A stretch of 16,144 nt of DNA from NCBI GenBank assembly GCA_016787375.1, contig JAEUUM010000222.1, positions 1 through 16,144 on the forward strand, written 5' to 3'. Positions 1 through 5,985 of the stretch are shown here, one piece after another. The stretch's first letter is position 1. The number at the start of each line of letters is the position of its first letter. The notes under the pieces were generated by a model. It ran no database searches, was not told where the DNA came from, and saw only the letters and a list, made by a program, of their open reading frames with translations. Position numbers and translations under genes: made by a program. The stretch comes from Saprospiraceae bacterium (GTDB lineage Bacteria; Bacteroidota; Bacteroidia; Chitinophagales; Saprospiraceae).

Positions 1-1307
1 AAGACAAAGAACAAGAAATATTCTTTGATAATATTGTTGGACAAAGAGTCGGAAAGGGTAAAAAATCAGCAAAATCAACCCTTACAACTGCAGAAGCGAC
101 ATTAAAAGATTCATCAAACTTTTATTTAGGTCCAAAAATTAGATTCTACGGCAAATTAAAATTAAAGGCCAACAAAAAGGATGTTGGTTTTGAGGGTTTT
201 GCTAATCTTGAATCACCTGTTTTCAAGAATAAAAATTGGTTCTATATCGATAATGAAGTAAATAGGAATGATGTAAAACTTTATGTTGAAAAAAGTAAAA
301 ACCCGGATGAATCTCCGGTCAGAAGTGGTTTTTTCGTTTCAAAAGCTACAAACCAGGTTTATCCTCGTTTATTGATGCCAACCTATATGCGTAAAGACCG
401 GGCAGTTTTGGACGTCAAAGGTTACATAAAATATGATGCTGTAAAGGACAAATTTATTATCGGAGATAGCTTGAAAGTATTGGCGAATGGATGGAGAGGC
501 AACAAGCTTGCCCTAACAAACTTTAATAATAATATCGAAGGAGAGGGCAATTTGAATTTTGGTTCAGGTTTGAAATATGTAAAATTACAAGCCGCAGGTA
601 AAATTGAATCTGAATTTGCTGTCATTGACACCACTTTAGATCCTGAACTAGTAAAACTTCCACCAGTTAACATTCAGACTATGCTCGGAGTTGAATTTAC
701 AATTCCTGAAATATTGCTGACTACTATGGTAAATGATCTACGAAGCAGTACATTCGAAACCAATTTTATTGACTATAATCAAGGTAGTGATTTTTATGAC
801 AAAGCAATGGCGGAGTTTATCAAAGATGATGCAATCCTAACACCTACTTTGAGCATGATGAAAACAAGAACACTTGAATTACCAAAGGACTTTAAAAAAT
901 TCAGTATATTCTTTAGTAGGCTAAACCTGCAATGGGATCCGGATTACTCTTCTTTTGTTTCAACAAAAGAAGTTAATGGTTTGGCCTCCATAAATGGCGA
1001 AATGCTAAATAAGTTAATAACATCCAGCGTTGAAATAAAAATGCCATCCAGTGAGGACGACAGACTATACATATACATTAAAGCGCCTAACGACAACTTT
1101 TACTTCTTTGGGTATTCTCAAGGAATTCTTTCTATAACTTCCAACAATACAAGCTTCACCGATGCTTTGGTTAAGCTAAAAAAGAAGGAATTGGTGTATA
1201 AAATGCCTAATGATGAAACCTACGAAATTCAAGCTGTGTCACCTGAAACAGCTGATTTATTTGTACAAAGAGTAAAATCATCAGGACAGCCAAAAGTAAA
1301 AGAGTAA
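1..1307 (+). CDS. C-terminal part of a large unidentified beta-rich protein (5'-truncated by window edge)
   Basis: The reading frame is open from the window edge (first full codon at 3) to a TAA at 1305-1307, giving 434 C-terminal residues. TTG and ATG codons near 372-377 are internal, because the frame continues unbroken upstream with equally protein-like sequence. I do not recognise the family. The visible part has many short alternating hydrophobic/polar strands with glycines and phrases such as FYGKLKLKA, GEGNLNFGSGLKY and LQAAGKIE, recalling long beta-rich envelope proteins. There is no transmembrane helix, no Cys-rich motif and no obvious C-terminal sorting domain; the end is a lysine-rich tail. 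The gene is followed by a hairpin/T-run terminator at 1524-1552. An envelope or outer-membrane-associated role is inference only; the N-terminus needed to place it is outside the window. Confidence 0.8.
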   Translation, partial: DKEQEIFFDNIVGQRVGKGKKSAKSTLTTAEATLKDSSNFYLGPKIRFYGKLKLKANKKDVGFEGFANLESPVFKNKNWFYIDNEVNRNDVKLYVEKSKNPDESPVRSGFFVSKATNQVYPRLLMPTYMRKDRAVLDVKGYIKYDAVKDKFIIGDSLKVLANGWRGNKLALTNFNNNIEGEGNLNFGSGLKYVKLQAAGKIESEFAVIDTTLDPELVKLPPVNIQTMLGVEFTIPEILLTTMVNDLRSSTFETNFIDYNQGSDFYDKAMAEFIKDDAILTPTLSMMKTRTLELPKDFKKFSIFFSRLNLQWDPDYSSFVSTKEVNGLASINGEMLNKLITSSVEIKMPSSEDDRLYIYIKAPNDNFYFFGYSQGILSITSNNTSFTDALVKLKKKELVYKMPNDETYEIQAVSPETADLFVQRVKSSGQPKVKE

Positions 1308-1691
1308 AATTATCATAAAAGAGTTCTCATTAAAGGATGAACAAGTTCAAGAAAACTTAAGTTATATTTATTTGGAATCAGTTAATTATTTGGTAGTAAA
1401 ACTCTGAATCAGTAAATTCAATTTTGCAACATTTTCAGTCTATTTGAATATATTTTTTTTTAGGATTTCCATTCAAAACAATTCAATTACTAAGTTAGTA
1501 AATATTGCACATTCAATTTGTTTCCTATCAAATTTGCTATTGATAGGTTTTTAGCTAATCTTTTAGCATAAAATCAAAGTATTTTAATTTTATTTATATA
1601 TTTTTTTAAATATTTGATTTTTGGCAAATATTTTGCTATATAATATATGATTGTTGTTGTTTACCTTTGGATGGAGTAACCTCGTAGAGTG
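1308..1691. other. 384-nt AT-rich intergenic region
   Basis: No convincing open reading frame is present on either strand. The region holds one clear + strand terminator (1524-1552) and the 5' part of a second (1674-1706). Between them lie an AT-rich stretch, a short dyad GCAAA-TAT-TTTGC at 1624-1636, a TATAAT-like run around 1639-1644 and a TACCTTTG matching the Bacteroidota -7 consensus at 1662-1669. It separates a + strand gene from the 3' end of purE, so no protein-gene promoter is needed here. That makes the second terminator and the promoter-like sequence before it unexplained. Confidence 0.6.
1524..1552 (+). terminator. Intrinsic terminator downstream of the large envelope-like gene
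   Basis: A perfect 7-bp inverted repeat, CCTATCA (1524-1530) and TGATAGG (1541-1547), encloses a 10-nt loop and is followed directly by five T residues. The T-run is only on the + strand side, so it serves transcription from the gene ending at 1307, about 220 nt upstream. Confidence 0.65.
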
Positions 1692-1706
1692 TTACTCTTT
1701 TTTTTT
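1674..1706 (+). terminator. Second + strand intrinsic terminator, overlapping the purE stop codon
   Basis: GAGTAAC (1674-1680) and GTTACTC (1691-1697) form a perfect 7-bp stem around a 10-nt loop, followed by nine T residues (1698-1706). The T-run is also the template for the lysine codons at the end of purE. On the minus strand there is no T-run after the hairpin, so it is not a good purE terminator. It may be a backup for the upstream gene or the end of a small RNA starting in the gap. Confidence 0.65.
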
Positions 1707-2192
1707 GTCCATATTTTTATTCTTTTCAACAACCTGATCATGCATTTCAGCTTTGAAATCAGATATTTTTTTAACCAAATCATGGTCAGCCACCGACAAA
1801 ATTTGCGCAGCCAATATCCCCGCATTTTTGGCAGCATTTAAGGCAACTGTCGCTACAGGAACTCCATTTGGCATTTGAAGGATTGACAAAATTGAATCCC
1901 AACCATCTATCGAATTAGAAGATTTAACCGGCACACCTATAACAGGAAGGGTAGTGATGGCCGCAACCATACCGGGCAAATGAGCAGCACCACCGGCTCC
2001 TGCAATAATTACCTTCAAACCCCGGGAGTGAGCCGTTTTAGCGTAATCGAACATTCTTTCCGGAGTTCGATGTGCAGACACAATTGAAATTTCAAAACTT
2101 ACACCAAAGTGTTTTAAAATATTGGCAGCTTCTTGCATAACAAACATATCTGAATCGGACCCCATAATAATTCCAACCTTTGTATTCATCAT
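1692..2192 (-). CDS. purE: N5-carboxyaminoimidazole ribonucleotide mutase PurE (class I)
   Basis: PurE isomerises N5-CAIR to CAIR, the second half of the bacterial two-step carboxylation of aminoimidazole ribonucleotide in cytosolic purine synthesis. The 166-residue protein is complete and of normal class I size. Diagnostic segments are GSDSD at 11-15, SAHRTP at 39-44 with the active-site His41, GAGGAAHLPG at 65-74 and QMPNGVPVATV at 106-116. A PurK partner next to it supports class I (N5-CAIR mutase) rather than class II (AIR carboxylase). The start overlaps the purK stop in an ATGATGA arrangement. The first ATG gives a 4-nt overlap and the second, one codon later, gives 1 nt; either implies translational coupling. 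The C-terminal tail (about 155-166) is lysine-rich and lies on the T-run of the opposing terminator. Confidence 0.97.
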   Translation of the reverse strand: MMNTKVGIIMGSDSDMFVMQEAANILKHFGVSFEISIVSAHRTPERMFDYAKTAHSRGLKVIIAGAGGAAHLPGMVAAITTLPVIGVPVKSSNSIDGWDSILSILQMPNGVPVATVALNAAKNAGILAAQILSVADHDLVKKISDFKAEMHDQVVEKNKNMDKKKE

Positions 2193-3340
2193 GCATAGAT
2201 TTTTAAAAGTTTTTTAATAGACTTGGCCTTTTTAGTTGCTTTTATTCTTGTTTTATCTAAAACTGTTGCGTGTCCCATTTTTCGGTATGGCTTGGTTGTT
2301 TGCTTGCCATAAAGGTGCAGACTAGCTCCCTCTAACGCCAGGCAATCATCTATTCCTGAATATCTGGTAGTACCGGAATATCCATTCCACCCCAACAAAT
2401 TTATCATCACTGCTGCTGAATGAAATCTTGTGTCGCCTAATGGTAAGTTACAAACCCCTCTAAGATGTTGCTGGAACTGTGATGTAACACTTGCTTCAAT
2501 AGTTAAATGTCCACTATTGTGTGGTCTGGGGGCAATTTCATTAATTAAAATATTGTTGTCATTATCAATAAACATTTCAACTGCAAGCAACCCACAAATA
2601 TTCAATTTTTCAATTACCTGTGTGGCAATAATAGTTGCTTCTTTTTGTTTATCCAATGAAATTTTTGATGGATAATAAACAAATTCAACAAGATTGGCTT
2701 TTTCATGAAAATCCATATCCACAGCAGGATAGCACTTTATCTCACCTTTTTTATTTCTGCAGGCAATTATTGAAACTTCAGTTTGAATATTAACCAATGT
2801 TTCAATAATGCTGGGAACATCCATTATCTCATTTAGTTCTTTCTCAGTTTTGATCAACACAACACCTTTTCCATCATAACCGGCTAAGCGAGATTTTTGA
2901 ACAAATGGAAGTTTTATTATACCCTTAGATAAGGCCTTCATTATTTGGTCTTTATCATCAAATAGCTCAAAATCAGATGTTGGTAGTTTATGCTTATTGT
3001 AAAAAGACTTTTGCAGTCCTTTATCTTTGATAATATTGAGTGATTCAGGTCTTGGATGTATTTCAACACCCTCTTGCTGAAGTTTAAAAAGAGCGTCTAT
3101 GTTTACGTGTTCAATTTCTACTGTCAATACATCTAATTCTCTTCCAAAATTATAAACATCATCATAATTTTTAAAATTACCCAAAACAAAGTTTGCACCC
3201 ACGTTACCTGAAGGGAAGTCGTCCGATTCATCCATAACATAACAGTCCAGATTCCATTCCTTAGCAGCCTGAACAAGCATTCGTCCCAACTGTCCTCCTC
3301 CAAGAATACCCAATTTTATTTCAGAAATCGATTTTGGCAT
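2189..3340 (-). CDS. purK: 5-(carboxyamino)imidazole ribonucleotide synthase PurK
   Basis: PurK uses ATP and bicarbonate to carboxylate AIR to N5-CAIR, which PurE then rearranges. It is an ATP-grasp enzyme of 383 residues, within the usual 355-390 range. Visible landmarks are the N-terminal GILGGGQLGRM (11-21), an ATP-grasp glycine-rich loop within QKSRLAGYDGKG (148-159), the C-terminal metal/ATP-binding stretch starting EMFIDN and containing NEIAPRPHNSGH (267-278), and the PurK-type LRGVCNLPLGDT (293-304). It is first in a two-gene operon with purE and has a promoter candidate just upstream (3363-3389). The ATG lies 15-20 nt from the predicted transcription start without a Shine-Dalgarno, as usual in Bacteroidota. 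Nothing appears truncated or missing. Confidence 0.97.
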   Translation of the reverse strand: MPKSISEIKLGILGGGQLGRMLVQAAKEWNLDCYVMDESDDFPSGNVGANFVLGNFKNYDDVYNFGRELDVLTVEIEHVNIDALFKLQQEGVEIHPRPESLNIIKDKGLQKSFYNKHKLPTSDFELFDDKDQIMKALSKGIIKLPFVQKSRLAGYDGKGVVLIKTEKELNEIMDVPSIIETLVNIQTEVSIIACRNKKGEIKCYPAVDMDFHEKANLVEFVYYPSKISLDKQKEATIIATQVIEKLNICGLLAVEMFIDNDNNILINEIAPRPHNSGHLTIEASVTSQFQQHLRGVCNLPLGDTRFHSAAVMINLLGWNGYSGTTRYSGIDDCLALEGASLHLYGKQTTKPYRKMGHATVLDKTRIKATKKAKSIKKLLKIYA

Positions 3341-3352
3341 TTTAATATTTAC

Positions 3353-3371
3353 GTATTTTGTGCAAAAATAC
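3353..3371. promoter_or_regulatory. Dyad on the purK promoter in the purK/dihydroorotase divergent region
   Basis: GTATTTT (3353-3359) and AAAATAC (3365-3371) are perfect 7-nt inverted arms around a GTGCA spacer. The dyad covers the purK -7 element and predicted start site. It may be an operator, or simply a pair of back-to-back -7-like elements giving divergent initiation; the + strand copy, TATTTTG, is one base short of the consensus. Confidence 0.35.
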
Positions 3372-3389
3372 AGCTATATAAAAATTCAA
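3363..3389 (-). promoter_or_regulatory. Predicted purKE promoter (Bacteroidota type)
   Basis: Read on the minus strand there is TTG (3389-3387), a 16-nt spacer, then TATTTTTG (3370-3363), a perfect fit to the Bacteroidota -7 consensus TAnnTTTG. Transcription would start near 3356, giving a leader of about 15 nt before the purK ATG. The assignment is by consensus only. Confidence 0.5.
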
Positions 3390-3419
3390 TGGCATAAACA
3401 CAACATTAATTAAAAAGAA

Positions 3420-4751
3420 ATGAGTAATATAATTATCAAAAATAGCCAAATTGTCAATGAAGGAATAATCATAGAAGGTGATTTATTGATAAAAAATAAC
3501 AGGATTGAAAAAATAGGGGGAATTATTGATTCTAAAAATGCTGTTGAAATTGATGGCTCTCATTTACATACTCTTCCCGGTGTAATTGATGATCAGGTAC
3601 ATTTTAGAGAACCGGGGCTAACTCATAAGGCCAATATTGAATCAGAATCGAAAGCAGCAATTTCCGGTGGTGTGACAAGTTTTATGGAAATGCCAAATAC
3701 TGTACCTGCAGCCATAACCAACAAACTTCTTGAAGAAAAATACAAAATTGCGGGATCCATTTCTTGGGCCAACTATTCCTTTTTCCTTGGCACCTCAAAT
3801 GATAATTTGGAAGAGATTAAGAAAGTTGATGTCAAAAATATATGTGGCGTCAAAATATTTATGGGTTCTTCTACAGGAGATCTTTTGGTTGATGATCCAG
3901 AAGCTTTGGAGGCTGTATTTAAAGAATGTCCTACTATTATTGCCACACATTGTGAAGACGAATCAACCATTAAAAAAAATCTTGAATCAGCAAAAGAACG
4001 ATACGGTGATGAAATACCTCCATTTTATCATCCAATTATCAGAAATGCAGAGGGATGTTACCTTTCGAGCTCTTTTGCAATTTCTTTGGCAAAAAAACAC
4101 AATACTCGTCTCCACATTCTCCACATTTCGACGGCAATTGAAGTTGACTTATTTGAAAATACACTCCCATTATCACAAAAGCGGATTACTTCAGAAGCTT
4201 GTGTTCATCATTTGTATTTTAATGATACTTTTTATCCCAAAAAAGGAAATCTGATAAAATGTAATCCAGCTATCAAGTCAGAATCAGATAGAATAAAAAT
4301 TTGGGATGGGCTTTTATCGGATAAAATTGACATTATCGCAACAGATCATGCTCCACACACCTGGAATGAAAAACAACTACCATATACCAAAGCTCCTGCA
4401 GGTCTGCCACTCATTCAGCATGCATTACCCATTATGTTAAATTTTTACAATCAAGGTAAAATATCCATCGAAAAAATAGCTGAGAAAATGTCTCATGCAC
4501 CGGCTGTGTGTTTTAAAATTGAAAACAGAGGCTTCATTAAGGAAGGTTTTTTTGCCGATTTAGCGTTGGTAGATGTAAATAGGTCACAAACGATTCAAAA
4601 TAATCAAGTGTTCTATAAATGTGGTTGGACACCTTTAGCAGGAGAGAGTTTAAAAGGAACCGTTGAACATACCATTCTCAATGGTCAACATGTTTTCAAC
4701 AGAGGGGTGTTTAAGAAATCAAATGCAATGCGGTTGTCTTTTGACAGATGA
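3420..4751 (+). CDS. pyrC: Dihydroorotase (Bacteroidota-type class I)
   Basis: Dihydroorotase closes carbamoyl-aspartate to dihydroorotate, step three of pyrimidine synthesis in the cytosol. The 443-residue protein is an amidohydrolase of normal class I length. Landmarks are DDQVHFREPG (57-66), substrate-binding MPNT (91-94), KIFMGSSTGD with Lys145 as the expected carboxylated metal-bridging lysine, THCED with His177, HILHIS with His235, and ATDHAPH (307-313) with catalytic Asp309. The first His of the canonical HxH motif is Gln59 here; I recall the same DDQVH pattern in other Bacteroidota dihydroorotases, so it is probably lineage-typical and not damage. Allantoinase or hydantoinase is an alternative in this superfamily, but the MPNT and ATDHAPH context favours dihydroorotase. 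It is divergent from purKE and convergent with the ureohydrolase gene. Confidence 0.92.
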   Translation: MSNIIIKNSQIVNEGIIIEGDLLIKNNRIEKIGGIIDSKNAVEIDGSHLHTLPGVIDDQVHFREPGLTHKANIESESKAAISGGVTSFMEMPNTVPAAITNKLLEEKYKIAGSISWANYSFFLGTSNDNLEEIKKVDVKNICGVKIFMGSSTGDLLVDDPEALEAVFKECPTIIATHCEDESTIKKNLESAKERYGDEIPPFYHPIIRNAEGCYLSSSFAISLAKKHNTRLHILHISTAIEVDLFENTLPLSQKRITSEACVHHLYFNDTFYPKKGNLIKCNPAIKSESDRIKIWDGLLSDKIDIIATDHAPHTWNEKQLPYTKAPAGLPLIQHALPIMLNFYNQGKISIEKIAEKMSHAPAVCFKIENRGFIKEGFFADLALVDVNRSQTIQNNQVFYKCGWTPLAGESLKGTVEHTILNGQHVFNRGVFKKSNAMRLSFDR

Positions 4752-4762
4752 TATTTTTATAT

Positions 4763-4804
4763 TCAATAATCAATTTTAAATTTTACCCTTAAATTATTGA
4801 TTTT
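4763..4804 (+). terminator. Weak AT-rich terminator between convergent genes
   Basis: TCAATAAT (4763-4770) and ATTATTGA (4793-4800) form a perfect 8-bp outer stem, with a further partly paired AT-rich interior, followed by TTTT at 4801-4804. It lies in the 66-nt gap after dihydroorotase. The stem contains only A/T pairs apart from one, so it is weak. The minus-strand side lacks a good T-run. Confidence 0.4.
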
Positions 4805-4817
4805 AAATATTTTACAA

Positions 4818-5861
4818 TTAAATGATATTTTGTGATTTGGCCATCCATGTTGCAAGTTTGTAAACTATTCTAGCAGCAACATTACCATCCCAAGGATGCG
4901 CCGTGCTTCCTGTTTCAACAACGTCAAACCCGATAATTCTTTTACCGGATTCTACAAGTTGCTCAAAAATGAAACATACCTCGCTAAACTCAAAACCACC
5001 TGGCACCGGTGTGCCTGTGCTTGGACAAAGCTTAGGATCCAAACCATCTATATCAAAACTTACATATACATTATCGGGAAGGTTGCTAATCATTTCAGCT
5101 ACAATGTCCGCAAATCTTTCACCTCTGTATAATGCACTTTTGATATAATGATCAAAGTAAACCTCTACTCTTGGGTGTTCTTGACTTACCAATTGCACTT
5201 CGGCCTGACAGTAATCACGAATTCCTACTTGAACCAATTTGGTAATATTGGGAATTTTAAGTGCGTTATAAAATACCGAGGCATGTGAATAAACGAACCC
5301 CTCATAAGCATTTCTTAAATCCATATGAGCATCGATATGCAAAATACCAAAATCAGCATATCGCTCAGCCAACGATTCATAATACCCTAGAGGTGTGCTA
5401 TGATCACCACCAATTAAACCAATAAGTTTACCTTGGTCAAGTATCTGCGAAGTTTGATCTTTTATCCAACGATTTAAAATCAAAGATTCAGAATTTACCT
5501 CATTTAATAATTCGAGCATCTCTGAATTCGAGAAAATATTGCCTCCATTCTCAATAAAATCGATATACTTTTCAGTTTTTTCTCTCAGAAGTTGACTCTT
5601 ATTGAGAATATCTTGATTAATCTCTTGAAAATATATTCCCGATCTCCATGCATTTTCAACATCAATGTCATGTAGGTCTAGCTGGACGGATTCATTTAAA
5701 ATATTTTGGGGCCCCAAACTTGTACCCGCTGAATATGAAACAGTTACGTCCCATGGAACAGGAAAAAGCACAATCTTGGAATTTTCGAATTCAAAAGGAA
5801 GTCCAATGAAATTCCCATTTTTTAAGCCAACACCATTTGGGTCAAAATTATCAGCAATCAT
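4818..5861 (-). CDS. Ureohydrolase (agmatinase/arginase family) enzyme
   Basis: This is a binuclear-manganese ureohydrolase, which hydrolyses a guanidino group to release urea; agmatine to putrescine is the commonest annotation for Bacteroidota homologues. All six expected metal ligands are visible: His154 in GGDHS, Asp177, His179 and Asp181 in DAHMD, and Asp270 and Asp272 in SFDIDGLDP. A late Glu316 in DVVETG also fits the fold. At 347 residues it is longer than typical 290-320-residue agmatinases; the excess is in the N-terminus and in a helical, acidic stretch at about 80-140 before the GGDHS strand. The substrate loop reads YSHASVFYN, so agmatine, arginine or formimidoylglutamate specificity cannot be fixed from sequence alone. 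The gene probably has its own promoter, because it is 124 nt downstream of the preceding minus-strand gene. Confidence 0.88.
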   Translation of the reverse strand: MIADNFDPNGVGLKNGNFIGLPFEFENSKIVLFPVPWDVTVSYSAGTSLGPQNILNESVQLDLHDIDVENAWRSGIYFQEINQDILNKSQLLREKTEKYIDFIENGGNIFSNSEMLELLNEVNSESLILNRWIKDQTSQILDQGKLIGLIGGDHSTPLGYYESLAERYADFGILHIDAHMDLRNAYEGFVYSHASVFYNALKIPNITKLVQVGIRDYCQAEVQLVSQEHPRVEVYFDHYIKSALYRGERFADIVAEMISNLPDNVYVSFDIDGLDPKLCPSTGTPVPGGFEFSEVCFIFEQLVESGKRIIGFDVVETGSTAHPWDGNVAARIVYKLATWMAKSQNII

Positions 5862-5865
5862 GATG

Positions 5866-5873
5866 CAAAATTA
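5866..5873 (-). promoter_or_regulatory. TAnnTTTG -7 element abutting the ureohydrolase start codon
   Basis: On the minus strand TAATTTTG (5873-5866) matches TAnnTTTG exactly and ends only 4 nt before the ATG at 5861. If used, the mRNA would be leaderless or nearly so. No TTG is present at the matching -33 distance (TTC instead), so the call is tentative. Confidence 0.4.
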
Positions 5874-5950
5874 TAAATTCTTCTGAGACGAATTAACATC
5901 CTGGAATAATCGATAAATTAAATGAAAATTATTTTATTCACCAAAATACA

Positions 5951-5983
5951 AAATCTTGAATTTCTCGTTTTGATTTAAGATTT
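5951..5983 (-). terminator. Possible weak terminator after the DUF255 lipoprotein gene
   Basis: AAATCTT (5951-5957) and AAGATTT (5977-5983) are perfect 7-nt inverted arms starting 3 nt after the stop codon. On the minus strand a T-rich stretch (TTGTATTTTGG) follows. The 19-nt loop and AT-only stem make it weak, so some readthrough into the ureohydrolase gene is possible. Confidence 0.3.
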
Positions 5984-5985
5984 CA

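Noticed and set aside
372..377. TTG/ATG as the true start of the first protein
   Set aside because: The same frame is open and protein-like back to the window edge, so the gene begins outside the window.
1624..1636. GCAAA-TAT-TTTGC dyad as an operator
   Set aside because: Only five base pairs in an AT-rich stretch, with no gene promoter clearly associated; likely chance.
3730..4254. A 174-codon open frame on the + strand inside dihydroorotase
   Set aside because: It is an out-of-frame reading of the dihydroorotase gene; the sequence is low in protein-like character and the in-frame product carries all the catalytic motifs.
4896..5148. Short + strand open frames opposite the ureohydrolase gene
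   Set aside because: They are antisense shadows of well-conserved metal-binding segments and have no start context or family resemblance.
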